From positions 1 to 39,735 of the forward strand of contig JAFQBT010000061.1 in assembly GCA_017399625.1 (NCBI GenBank): DNA of 39,735 nucleotides, given 5' to 3'. The notes under the pieces are model-generated. The model worked only from the letters and a program-made list of their open reading frames with translations, made no database searches and was not told where the DNA came from. How positions within the stretch are numbered: position 1 is the stretch's first letter; every line of letters starts with the position of its first letter. The DNA is from Oscillospiraceae bacterium. GTDB taxonomy: Bacteria > Bacillota > Clostridia > Oscillospirales > Ruminococcaceae. Made by a program: the position numbers and the translations under genes. Below are positions 32,723 through 39,735 of this stretch, piece by piece.

Positions 32723-33406
32723 TTATTTTTCAAAATATTCCTCAAGTTTCGGAAAAGCGGCTTTGAATTCAAAATGGTTTTCGATAAAACGGGTGAATTT
32801 TCCGATAAGCGGACCGTTTAAAAATGCGGTGATAACCGTTCCGATTCCGATTCCGACGAAGCCTCCGAAAAGAACAAGGTTGAGCAAAACGCTGAGCACA
32901 CAGAAAGAAACATCATAAATTGTTTTGACTTTATGCATATTCTTTCCAAAATGGATTGAAAATTCCTTTACAAAAAGTTCGTGCCCCGCCGGCGGAAAAT
33001 ATGTATGAAAAATACAGGCAACGCCGAAAGCACAGCTGATGATGCTCAGGCAGAAAATTACCGCGCGGAAAAAAATTCCTTCCGCGGTGAAAAAATCGAA
33101 AAGCCAGAAGAAAAAATCAATTGTAAAACCGGAAATAACCGCCGTTGCAAAGCTTAAAAGATAGGAAAGGTGAAACTTTTTAACAAGAACCGCCGCAAGA
33201 AGAATTACAATTCCCTGAAAGCTGTAATCAATTGTTCCGAAGGTTATAATTTCGGTAAATTGATTAAGCCAGAGATAAAGAGTATAAACCGGTCCCGCAA
33301 TCATTGAAACGCCGAAATCTGATTTTGCTGCAAGGGCAACGCCAACCGCTATAAAAACGATTCCGAAAATATAAGCAATTTCTTTATAAAAAACGCGTTT
33401 TTTCAT
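32723..33406 (-). CDS. YczE/YitT-like membrane protein (DUF6198)
   Basis: A 227-residue membrane protein with five hydrophobic segments and a short soluble tail. Its pattern (FGIVFIAVGVALAAKSDFGV, then SMIAGPVYTLY; later GIGIGTVITAFLNGPLIG) is that of the YczE/YyaS/YitT family, whose function is unsettled. AAGGGGA lies before the ATG. It is divergent from the MarR-MATE operon, about 180 bp away, and could share its operator. The 3' end has no terminator apart from the palindromes next to it. Confidence 0.88.
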   Translation of the reverse strand: MKKRVFYKEIAYIFGIVFIAVGVALAAKSDFGVSMIAGPVYTLYLWLNQFTEIITFGTIDYSFQGIVILLAAVLVKKFHLSYLLSFATAVISGFTIDFFFWLFDFFTAEGIFFRAVIFCLSIISCAFGVACIFHTYFPPAGHELFVKEFSIHFGKNMHKVKTIYDVSFCVLSVLLNLVLFGGFVGIGIGTVITAFLNGPLIGKFTRFIENHFEFKAAFPKLEEYFEK

Positions 33407-33511
33407 AAAATTCCCCTTAAAGATAAAAAATGCCCCCGGACGTTTGGTACAGAAACGCCGAAAGCTTATGCTGAAAATATATCACATCAGGGAAAAAATG
33501 TCAACAAATCG

Positions 33512-33540
33512 TTGACAAAAGTCCGAAATCGTACTATAAT
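33512..33540 (+). promoter_or_regulatory. Promoter of the MarR-MATE operon
   Basis: Perfect TTGACA (33512-33517), 17-bp spacer, perfect TATAAT (33535-33540). Confidence 0.9.
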
Positions 33541-33561
33541 ACAACGGTATGATTTCGGACT
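33520..33561. promoter_or_regulatory. Likely operator: 11-bp perfect inverted repeat around the -10
   Basis: AGTCCGAAATC (33520-33530) and GATTTCGGACT (33551-33561) flank the -10 and start site. Placement in the promoter of a MarR gene suggests autorepression. As RNA, only the right arm would be transcribed, so it is a DNA site rather than an RNA hairpin. Confidence 0.75.
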
Positions 33562-33583
33562 GTGTCCTGAAAGGAGCATTGCT

Positions 33584-34033
33584 TTGGCAAAGGAAAAATT
33601 TGAACAGTTTCAGGTAATAAGAAGAAAAAACGACGACGAATGGACCGGCACATTCAACTATTTCGGAAGGGCAAAAGGGCAGATGATGATAATCTGGACT
33701 CTTTTTGATTTCGGAAGACCCTGTACCCAGAAAGAAATCTGCTGCGATTGGTACGAAAACAAGCAGACGATTAATTCCGCCGCAAAAAAGCTTATTGAAG
33801 AAGGAATAATCGATATTGCCCCTTCGCCGGAAAATTTCCGGGAAAAGCTTCTTGTCCTCACCGAAAAAGGAAATTTTCTTGCAATGCGAACAGTCAGAAA
33901 AATGCTTGAAGCGGAAAAAAACGCTTTCAACAATCTTTCGGAAGAGGAACAGAACGAACTTATCCGGATTTCGGAAAAACACCACAGCTTTCTTAAAAAA
34001 GAATTCGATAAAATCAAAGGAGAAAACAAATGA
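33584..34033 (+). CDS. MarR-family transcriptional regulator
   Basis: A 149-residue winged-helix regulator. The DNA-binding part has CTQKEICCDWYENKQTINSA (about 48-67) as helix-turn-helix and REKLLVLTEKGNFLA as the wing. The start is a TTG at 33584 with AAAGGAG seven bases upstream; an in-frame start at 33512 would lie in the -35. Its stop overlaps the start of the MATE gene (ATGA), so both are co-translated. It probably represses the operon through the inverted repeat in the promoter; the ligand is unknown, perhaps a MATE substrate. Confidence 0.9.
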   Translation: MAKEKFEQFQVIRRKNDDEWTGTFNYFGRAKGQMMIIWTLFDFGRPCTQKEICCDWYENKQTINSAAKKLIEEGIIDIAPSPENFREKLLVLTEKGNFLAMRTVRKMLEAEKNAFNNLSEEEQNELIRISEKHHSFLKKEFDKIKGENK

Positions 34034-35367
34034 GGATTCAGCTTTGCGAACATTTTGATTACAAAAAGCTTCTGCGCTTTGTTTTTCCGTCAATCGCAAT
34101 GATGGTTTTCGGTTCTGTTTACGGAATTGTTGACGGACTTTTTGTTTCGAACCTTGTGGGAAAAACGCCCTTTGCGGCGCTTAATCTTATCTATCCGTTC
34201 ATCGCGGTGCTCAGCGCACTTGGATTTATGATCGGCGCCGGCGGAAACGCAATTGTTTCAAAAACCCTCGGCGAAGGAAACAAGGAAAAAGCAAACGAAT
34301 ATTTTTCCATGCTCATATATGTCAGCCTTGTTCTCGGAATCGTCATTGCCGCCATCGGCATTGCAACGGTGCGCCCGGTTTCGGTTCTTCTCGGTGCGGA
34401 AGGGGAGGAAATGATCGAAAATTGCACGATCTACGGCGCGATAATTTTCGCCGGAATCCCTTTCTTCATGCTTCAGAACGCCTTTTCGATTTTCTTCATA
34501 ACAGCCGAAAGACCTCAGTACGGTTTTTATACAACCGTTGCCGCCGGATGCGGAAATATGTTCCTGGACTGGCTTTTTATGGCGGTTTTCAGATGGGGAA
34601 TTGCCGGCGCTGCCCTTGCGACAATTGCAAGCCAGTTTATCGGCGCGGTTATTCCGGTGATTTATTTTGCAAGAAAGCACAATTCAAGCCTTCTCCGCCT
34701 TGGAAAAGGACCTTTTGTCCGGAGCGTTTTCTGGAAAACCTGCACAAACGGTTCTTCGGAATTTGTTTCCAACGTTTCCGGCAACATTGTTGCTATGCTC
34801 TATAACCTCCAGCTCATGCGCTTTGCCGGAGAGGACGGCGTTGCCGCCTACGGCGTGCTCATGTACGCAAACTGGATTTTTGTTGCAACGCTTTTCGGTT
34901 ATGTAACCGGCGCTTCGCCGATTATCGGTTATCATTACGGCGCGCAGAACCACGATGAACTGAAAAACCTTTTCAAAAAGAGCATGGTGCTCATGGGATT
35001 CGGAGGAGTTGCCCTTGCGGGGCTCATCCTTCTTCTTGCGGACACCATTTCGGGAATTTTTGTCGGATACGACCCGGTTCTTTTTGAACTTACCAGAAGA
35101 TCCGTTATCATAAGCGCGGCGGCGTTTATCTTCATCGGAATAAACATTTTCGGTTCGGGATTTTTCACCGCACTCAACAACGGACTTGTTTCCGCGGTGA
35201 TTTCGTTCCTCCGCACCGTTGTTTTCCAGGTTGCGGCGGTTATGATTCTTCCGGAAATCTGGGAAATCGACGGAATCTGGTGGTCGATGGTTGTTGCGGA
35301 AGTTCTTGCTTTTTTGCTTACGGTTTTCCTCCTCATCCGGAAAAAAGACAAATATCATTATGCCTGA
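34030..35367 (+). CDS. MATE-family efflux transporter
   Basis: A 445-residue membrane protein with about twelve hydrophobic segments in two homologous halves. Typical MATE text includes PSIAMMVFGSVYGIVDGLFV in helix 1, GAGGNAIVSKTLGEGNKEKA near 74-93 and ITGASPIIGYHYGAQNHDEL-like loop in the second half (GASPIIGYHYGAQN). MATE proteins export drugs or metabolites with Na+ or H+. Translational coupling with the marR gene suggests ligand-induced expression. Substrate unknown. Confidence 0.93.
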   Translation: MRIQLCEHFDYKKLLRFVFPSIAMMVFGSVYGIVDGLFVSNLVGKTPFAALNLIYPFIAVLSALGFMIGAGGNAIVSKTLGEGNKEKANEYFSMLIYVSLVLGIVIAAIGIATVRPVSVLLGAEGEEMIENCTIYGAIIFAGIPFFMLQNAFSIFFITAERPQYGFYTTVAAGCGNMFLDWLFMAVFRWGIAGAALATIASQFIGAVIPVIYFARKHNSSLLRLGKGPFVRSVFWKTCTNGSSEFVSNVSGNIVAMLYNLQLMRFAGEDGVAAYGVLMYANWIFVATLFGYVTGASPIIGYHYGAQNHDELKNLFKKSMVLMGFGGVALAGLILLLADTISGIFVGYDPVLFELTRRSVIISAAAFIFIGINIFGSGFFTALNNGLVSAVISFLRTVVFQVAAVMILPEIWEIDGIWWSMVVAEVLAFLLTVFLLIRKKDKYHYA

Positions 35368-35373
35368 ACAAAA

Positions 35374-35408
35374 AACGGCGGAAGATTTTCTTCCGCCGTT
35401 TTTTTTGT
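35374..35408 (+). terminator. Terminator of the MarR-MATE operon
   Basis: AACGGCGGAA-GA..TC-TTCCGCCGTT (35374-35400), then eight T. Confidence 0.9.
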
Positions 35409-35425
35409 GGCTTTAGCGTACAAAA

Positions 35426-35452
35426 ACCACCGGCTCAGCTGGTGGTTATGAT
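35426..35452. repeat. ACCACC..GGTGGTTATGAT palindrome
   Basis: ACCACCGGC pairs with GCTGGTGGT (one G-U), followed by TATGAT. Second copy of the hairpin at 32698-32721, with changed loop. Confidence 0.6.
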
Positions 35453-35482
35453 AAATATTTTTCAATTAACAGCTTTTTCATG

Positions 35483-35511
35483 TTCAAAACGGAAACAATT
35501 TATGCTATAAT
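35483..35511 (+). promoter_or_regulatory. Promoter of nrdJ
   Basis: TTCAAA (35483-35488), 17-bp spacer, TATAAT (35506-35511) preceded by TGC (extended -10). Confidence 0.7.
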
Positions 35512-35527
35512 AATTTTGTGTCACCTT

Positions 35528-35581
35528 ATGGCATTTCAGGATAAATTATGGGCATTTCAGACTCCGAAAAAAGGAATGCCC
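35528..35581 (+). promoter_or_regulatory. nrdJ leader with two GGCATTTCAG repeats and an alternative hairpin
   Basis: GGCATTTCAG occurs at 35530 and 35551, 21 bp apart. GGGCATTTC (35550-35558) can pair with GGAATGCCC (35573-35581); the first repeat could compete for the same partner. It may be an operator pair or an RNA switch. It does not look like a cobalamin riboswitch. Confidence 0.45.
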
Positions 35582-35603
35582 CGGAAATATAAAAAAGGGG
35601 GAA

Positions 35604-37880
35604 ATGGTATTGAATTTTACACAGAATGCGAAAACCGTTCTCGAAAGAAGATATCTTGCCAAAGAGGACGGCAAGGTTGTTGAAACAATTGAAGAACTCT
35701 TCACAAGAGTTGCTTCCACCATTGCGGGTGCGGATGCGGCTTATGGCAAAACCGAAGAGGAAATCAAAGCCACCGAAAAAGAATTTTACGATATGATGAC
35801 GGATTGCGACTTTATGCCTAACTCGCCGACCCTTATGAACGCAGGAAGACCTCTCGGTCAGCTTTCCGCCTGCTTTGTTCTTCCGGTTGAGGACAGCATG
35901 GTCGGAATTTTCGATACCGTAAAATATGCCGCGCTTGTTCATCAGTCCGGCGGCGGCACCGGATTTTCCTTCTCCCGTCTTCGTCCGGAAGGTTCCATCG
36001 TAAAATCCACCGGCGGAACTTCCTCCGGTCCCGTAAGTTTCATGAAGGTTTTCAATGCCGCAACCGAAGCTGTAAAACAGGGCGGAACCCGCCGCGGCGC
36101 AAATATGGGTATGCTCCGCATCGACCATCCGGACATCCTCAAATTTATCGACTGCAAAGCAAACAACAACGAGATCAACAACTTCAATATCTCCGTTGCA
36201 ATCACCGATAAATTCATGGAAGCGGTTGAAAACGGCACCGAATACGAACTTGTTGCTCCCCATACCGGCGAAGTTACAGGAACTCTTGACGCAAGGGAAG
36301 TTTTTGAAAAAATCGTTGATGCCGCATGGCGCAACGGCGAACCGGGAATCGTTTTCATCGATGAGATGAACCGTTATAACCCCACTCCCTCTCTCGGCGA
36401 AATTGAAAGCACAAACCCCTGCGGCGAACAGCCCCTTCTTCCTTATGAAGCCTGCAACCTCGGTTCCATCAACCTTGGCCGCTGCGTTTGCGAAGAGGAT
36501 GGAATCCTTTCCATCGACTATGACAGAATCACCGATATCGTACATAAAGCCGTTCATTTCCTCGATAACGTAATCGACGTGAACCATTATCCGCTTCCTG
36601 CCATCGATGAAATGACCCGCAAAACCAGAAAAATTGGTCTTGGCGTAATGGGATTTGCAGATCTTCTCCTGAAGCTCGGCGTTCCTTATAATTCCGTTGA
36701 AGCCGAAAGAGTTGCGGAGGAAGTTATGAGCCTTATCCAGAGCGAAGGTACCAAGGCTTCCATCGAACTTGCACTCGAAAGAGGAACCTTCCCCGCATGG
36801 AGCGAATCCGTTTTTGCGGACAGATACGAAATCCGCAACGCAACCATCACCACCATTGCCCCCACCGGAACCATCTCCATCATTGCGGATGCTTCCGGCG
36901 GCTGCGAACCGCTTTTTGCCTATGCTTTCACCAAGAACGTAATGGACGGCGACAAGCTCCTTGTCTGCAACGACCTTCTTGTTGAAAAACTCAGGGAGCG
37001 GGGAATCTATTCCGAAGAACTTATCCGGAGAATTGCCGATGAAGGCACCCTTGCCCATATCAAGGAGATTCCGGAGGATATCAGAAGAGTTTTCGTCTGC
37101 GCACATGATATCACCCCCGAATGGCATATCAGAATCCAGGCGGCATTCCAGAAATATACCGACAACGCCGTTTCCAAAACCATCAACTTCCCCAACAGCG
37201 CAACCCGAGAGGAAGTTAAGGAAGCCTATGTTCTTGCATATAAACTCGGATGCAAAGGCACCACCGTTTACCGTGACGGAAGCCGCGACAGCCAGGTTCT
37301 CACCATCGGAACCCAGAAGAAAGAGGAAGAAAAACCCGAAGCACCGGTTATGAACACCATTCTTCCGAGACCGAGACCCAACCTTACCTGGGGCGCAACC
37401 GAAAAGATGAAGATCGGCTGCGGAAGCCTTTTCATCACCGTCAACCGCGATGAACACGGCATCTGCGAAGTTTTTACCAGCACCGGAAAAGGCGGCGGAT
37501 GCCCTTCCCAGAGCGAGGCCACTGCAAGACTTGTTTCCATTGCGCTCCGCGCCGGTATAAGCCAGGACGAAATTCTTGCCCAGCTTAAAGGAATCCGCTG
37601 CCCCAGCACCGTCCGTCAGCAGGGTCTCAACTGCACTTCCTGCCCGGACGCCATTGCAAGAACCATCGTCAAGATGAGCAAAATGCTCGGCACAAACGGT
37701 TTCAGCATCAACGCTGAGGAGGAAAAACCGCCAAAAAAAGCTGAGGGCGAAAAGCCCGCACCGGCAAACAAACCCGTTCTCGGAAAGGACGATAAACTCC
37801 ATTGCCCCGAATGCGGAAAACTCCTTCGTCATGAAGGCGGATGCACAATCTGCGACTGCGGATTTTCCCATTGCGGCTGA
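35604..37880 (+). CDS. nrdJ: Adenosylcobalamin-dependent ribonucleotide reductase (class II)
   Basis: This enzyme reduces ribonucleotides to deoxyribonucleotides using an adenosylcobalamin-derived thiyl radical. It has 758 residues: an N-terminal segment, the RNR barrel with NSPTLMNAGRPLGQLSACF near 73-91, GGGTGFSFSRLRPEG near 115-129, and NPCGEQPLLPYEACNLGSIN near 271-290 (radical Cys and catalytic Glu). A TSCPD domain follows (about 600-690), then a Lys/Pro linker and a zinc-ribbon-like tail CPECGKLL..CTICDCGF. ATG 35604 is given, but GGGGGA spacing favours TTG 35610 (two residues shorter). It has its own promoter and terminator. Confidence 0.95.
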   Translation: MVLNFTQNAKTVLERRYLAKEDGKVVETIEELFTRVASTIAGADAAYGKTEEEIKATEKEFYDMMTDCDFMPNSPTLMNAGRPLGQLSACFVLPVEDSMVGIFDTVKYAALVHQSGGGTGFSFSRLRPEGSIVKSTGGTSSGPVSFMKVFNAATEAVKQGGTRRGANMGMLRIDHPDILKFIDCKANNNEINNFNISVAITDKFMEAVENGTEYELVAPHTGEVTGTLDAREVFEKIVDAAWRNGEPGIVFIDEMNRYNPTPSLGEIESTNPCGEQPLLPYEACNLGSINLGRCVCEEDGILSIDYDRITDIVHKAVHFLDNVIDVNHYPLPAIDEMTRKTRKIGLGVMGFADLLLKLGVPYNSVEAERVAEEVMSLIQSEGTKASIELALERGTFPAWSESVFADRYEIRNATITTIAPTGTISIIADASGGCEPLFAYAFTKNVMDGDKLLVCNDLLVEKLRERGIYSEELIRRIADEGTLAHIKEIPEDIRRVFVCAHDITPEWHIRIQAAFQKYTDNAVSKTINFPNSATREEVKEAYVLAYKLGCKGTTVYRDGSRDSQVLTIGTQKKEEEKPEAPVMNTILPRPRPNLTWGATEKMKIGCGSLFITVNRDEHGICEVFTSTGKGGGCPSQSEATARLVSIALRAGISQDEILAQLKGIRCPSTVRQQGLNCTSCPDAIARTIVKMSKMLGTNGFSINAEEEKPPKKAEGEKPAPANKPVLGKDDKLHCPECGKLLRHEGGCTICDCGFSHCG

Positions 37881-37898
37881 GTGAATAAAAAATAAAAA

Positions 37899-37927
37899 GC
37901 GGTCTGCGGAAAGCGGACCGCTTTTTT
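37899..37927 (+). terminator. Terminator of nrdJ
   Basis: GCGGTCTGC-GGAAA-GCGGACCGC (one G-U), then six T. Confidence 0.9.
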
Positions 37928-37986
37928 GCAAACGGGAACCGCATCAATTAAATAGGTATAATACATAATACATATTTAATTGGGGG

Positions 37987-38015
37987 TTGACAAACAAAAC
38001 CGAAAATGATAACAT
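37987..38015 (+). promoter_or_regulatory. Promoter of the riboswitch-antiporter unit
   Basis: Perfect TTGACA (37987-37992), 17-bp spacer, TAACAT (38010-38015); the -10 is weak, and TATTAT at 38015 is too far. Confidence 0.6.
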
Positions 38016-38023
38016 ATTATACC

Positions 38024-38171
38024 ATAAGGGAGTAGTTGGCGCACCAGAAAGGTTTTGGGGCGTTATGTTATTCGTCATCACGCCGAAAGGCCGGATAATG
38101 TATTAAACAACAAGACTTTTTATTACAGAAACCGTAATGAAAGGCCTTGTATTTTTTTGCCTTCGTTACGG
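38024..38171 (+). promoter_or_regulatory. yybP-ykoY (manganese) riboswitch
   Basis: The leader has the two conserved loops of this class: AAGGGAGTAG (38025-38034) and CGTCATCACGCC (38073-38084), enclosed by a stem TTATTC/GGATAA, and the 3' conserved AACAAGACTTTTTATTAC (38108-38125). Behind it CCGTAATGAAAGGC (38132-38145) can pair with GCCTTCGTTACGG (38159-38171), and seven T lie in that loop (38152-38158), giving terminator versus antiterminator choices. The class binds Mn2+ and usually turns genes on. Confidence 0.82.
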
Positions 38172-38193
38172 AAAAACGGAGGTCTTTTTATTT

Positions 38194-39114
38194 ATGATGA
38201 TGTACGTACTTCTCGTCGTCGGCTTTGTTCTTCTTATCAAAGGCGCGGATTTCTTTGTTGACGGTGCTTCTTCCGTTGCAAAGCTCCTCAAGATTCCCTC
38301 TGTAATAATCGGTCTTACCGTTGTTGCAATGGGAACAAGCGCTCCCGAAGCCGCAGTCAGCATTTCCGCGGGTTTTTCCGGAAACAGCGATATCGCACTC
38401 AGCAACGTAGTCGGTTCCAACATTTTCAACCTTCTCATCGTTGTCGGCGTTTCCGCAATAATCTGCCCGGTTGTTTCCGAAAAAGTTATTCTAACCCGTG
38501 ATATCTGGTGGAGCCTTGGCGCCGCAGGCGTTCTTCTTGTAATGATGCTCGATATGAAAATTTCAAACATCGAAGGCGTTCTTCTTCTTTGCGGTATGGT
38601 CGCATATATCCTTCTGCTTATCCGCTCCGCAAAGAAAAACCGCACCGAAGGCGACGATATTAAGGCAATGTCCCCGGTAAAAAGCGTTCTCTGCATTCTC
38701 GGCGGACTTGCTGCGATTATCTTCGGCGGCGATCTTGTTGTTGATAACGCCGTTCTTATCGCAGAAGCCATCGGCATGAGCGAAACTTTCATCGGTCTTA
38801 CCATTGTTGCAATGGGAACTTCTCTTCCGGAACTTGTAACTTCCATTGTTGCCGCAAGAAAAGGCGACAGCGGTCTTGCCCTTGGAAACGTTGTCGGTTC
38901 CAACATTTTCAACATTCTTTTCATCCTCGGTTCCGCTTCCGCACTTACGACAATTCACGCATCCAACCTTCTCTTCATTGATACTGTCATTCTTATGGGT
39001 ATCACCCTTGTTATGTATGTTTTCGGAAAAACCGGAAACAAAACAAACAGGGCAGAAGGTCTTGCATGCATTGCAATGTATGCTGCATACGCCGCATATA
39101 TCACCCTCAGATGA
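38194..39114 (+). CDS. CaCA-family calcium/sodium antiporter-like transporter
   Basis: A 306-residue membrane protein with ten or so hydrophobic segments and the two inverted alpha-repeats of the Ca2+/cation antiporter superfamily: LTVVAMGTSAPEAAVSISAG with SNVVGSNIFNLL, and LTIVAMGTSLPELVTSIVAA with GNVVGSNIFNIL. The conserved Glu and Asn residues in both repeats are intact. The start is one of three ATG codons at 38194; GGAGGT lies nine bases upstream. An in-frame ATG at 38137 would lie in the riboswitch. Control by a Mn2+ riboswitch suggests a role in manganese efflux or Ca2+/Mn2+ balance, which is inference. Confidence 0.93.
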   Translation: MMMYVLLVVGFVLLIKGADFFVDGASSVAKLLKIPSVIIGLTVVAMGTSAPEAAVSISAGFSGNSDIALSNVVGSNIFNLLIVVGVSAIICPVVSEKVILTRDIWWSLGAAGVLLVMMLDMKISNIEGVLLLCGMVAYILLLIRSAKKNRTEGDDIKAMSPVKSVLCILGGLAAIIFGGDLVVDNAVLIAEAIGMSETFIGLTIVAMGTSLPELVTSIVAARKGDSGLALGNVVGSNIFNILFILGSASALTTIHASNLLFIDTVILMGITLVMYVFGKTGNKTNRAEGLACIAMYAAYAAYITLR

Positions 39115-39126
39115 CAGGAATCTGCC

Positions 39127-39396
39127 ATGGAAAAATATGAAGTATCTTATGATAAAACCCTCATAGGCTTTCTTTGGGTCGATGAGGATTATAAATACCG
39201 CTATGAACCTTTCAGGGAAGGCGTTGAAAAGGTGAAGGATACCGCGTATCTCCTCCGGGTTATGGAGGAAGGCACCGACGGGGAATTTCTGGAACCAATC
39301 CCGTTTTTTCAGGACAGGATCCGTCACATGAAGCTCTGGAAACTTGGTGTAATCAATTATCAGACAGACAAATTCGTTATAGCAAGAATTGAATAA
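39127..39396 (+). CDS. Hypothetical protein (89 aa)
   Basis: I do not recognise it. It is a small soluble protein, rich in Tyr, Glu and Asp, without signal peptide, membrane segment or cysteines: YEVSYDKTLIGFLWVDEDY at the start and FFQDRIRHMKLWKLG near 62-76. AGGAA precedes the ATG. It starts 12 bases after the antiporter stop, so it is probably in the same riboswitch-controlled transcript, and a terminator follows. Confidence 0.75.
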   Translation: MEKYEVSYDKTLIGFLWVDEDYKYRYEPFREGVEKVKDTAYLLRVMEEGTDGEFLEPIPFFQDRIRHMKLWKLGVINYQTDKFVIARIE

Positions 39397-39402
39397 AAAA
39401 AG

Positions 39403-39430
39403 AAAGGCACCGCAAGGTGCCTTTTTCTTT
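39403..39430 (+). terminator. Terminator after the 89-aa gene
   Basis: AAAGGCACC-GCAA-GGTGCCTTT, then T-rich sequence. Confidence 0.9.
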
Positions 39431-39567
39431 TTCATTAAAAAATTTTACGGAAGGTCATGAAATAATACCGATTACACATAATAAACGACCGATAAAATAA
39501 ACAGCACAGTTTTTTTAAAATAAGATGTTAAAATAATATTTGCAAAACGTATTTAAGGAGGTAATCT

Positions 39568-39735
39568 ATGGAAGCAATAAAAACTGTAGGTCTTACAAAA
39601 AAATATAAAGATTTGATTGCCGTTGATGATCTAAATCTTGAGGTCGGGCATGGAGAATTGTTTTCGCTATTGGGAATAAACGGAGCGGGCAAAACCACAA
39701 CGATAAAAATGCTTTCATGCCTTATAAAATCAACC
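39568..39735 (+). CDS. ABC transporter ATP-binding protein (5' part, cut by window edge)
   Basis: The first 56 codons of an ABC ATPase: [20 protein letters not shown], then Walker [23 protein letters not shown] lies five bases before the ATG. The pattern ([12 protein letters not shown], then [13 protein letters not shown]) is that of exporter-type CcmA/NatA ATPases. The gene and its 145-bp upstream gap are AT-richer than the preceding genes. Its partner and substrate lie outside the window. A possible extended -10 (TGTTAAAAT) ends at 39534. Confidence 0.92.
   Translation, partial: MEAIKTVGLTKKYKDLIAVDDLNLEVGHGELFSLLGINGAGKTTTIKMLSCLIKST

Noticed and set aside
35512-35603. Cobalamin riboswitch before the B12-dependent reductase
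   Set aside because: The leader is only about 90 nt and lacks a recognisable B12-box (AGYCMGRAGGAAR-like) sequence.
35526-37931. A very long minus-strand open frame opposite nrdJ (about 800 codons)
   Set aside because: It is the antisense shadow of nrdJ, with unlikely Cys/Phe/Gly-rich composition and no ribosome binding site.

Overview
The window looks like the chromosome of an anaerobic gut or rumen Firmicute, most likely class Clostridia near Oscillospiraceae/Ruminococcaceae. The reasons are strong AGGAGG-type ribosome binding sites, sigma-A promoters with 17-bp spacers, many compact Rho-independent terminators, an rnfCDGEAB operon, NADP-type glutamate dehydrogenase, B12-dependent ribonucleotide reductase, S-box and yybP-ykoY riboswitches, and class A RNase P RNA. 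The assignment to a group is inference from gene content; no search was run.

Layout. 1-2500: 3' truncated rnpB (minus), gdhA and a small protein. 2500-9200: an eight-gene minus-strand operon, rnfC-D-G-E-A-B followed by a NusG-domain-II protein and a Gx-transporter protein. Divergent to it, 9400-11850: an abundant-looking lipoprotein with two internal repeats and apbE, the flavin transferase that loads FMN onto Rnf subunits. Together these resemble a membrane and extracytosolic flavin electron-transfer locus: Rnf plus EetA/EetB-like proteins, ApbE and a twin-domain lipoprotein. 11930-16280: an XRE regulator, then a HerA-like ATPase, a small protein and type I pullulanase in one operon.

16280-17880 has no ordinary gene. 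It holds three tandem, diverged copies of a transcription unit of about 320-360 nt. Each copy has the same promoter, a three-codon ORF (M-Y-N or M-Y-R), a hairpin, a variable middle, a nine-codon ORF, a long covarying hairpin and a terminator. I do not recognise this RNA; it is the best candidate here for an undescribed system.

17880-24110: tlpA-like and ccdA genes (tlpA probably starts at ATT), an alpha/beta hydrolase, a hypothetical protein, an AT-rich S51 peptidase next to tRNA-Pro, a DUF2508 protein, an MntR-like regulator, and an XRE-TPR regulator broken by a TAG codon in its helix-turn-helix. 24110-26400: metK with an S-box riboswitch and a RelA/SpoT-domain gene behind it. 26400-32400: an EEP-family phosphatase/nuclease, dinB, DUF554, a flavin reductase-like protein, a cloverleaf-like repeat, tRNA-Ala, a small membrane protein and a CDF cation transporter. 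32400-39735: a YczE-like membrane protein, a MarR-MATE operon with a striking inverted-repeat operator, nrdJ, a manganese-type riboswitch in front of a CaCA antiporter, a small hypothetical protein, and the start of an ABC transporter ATPase cut by the window edge.

Several dispersed intergenic palindromes recur in the window, which is typical of these genomes.
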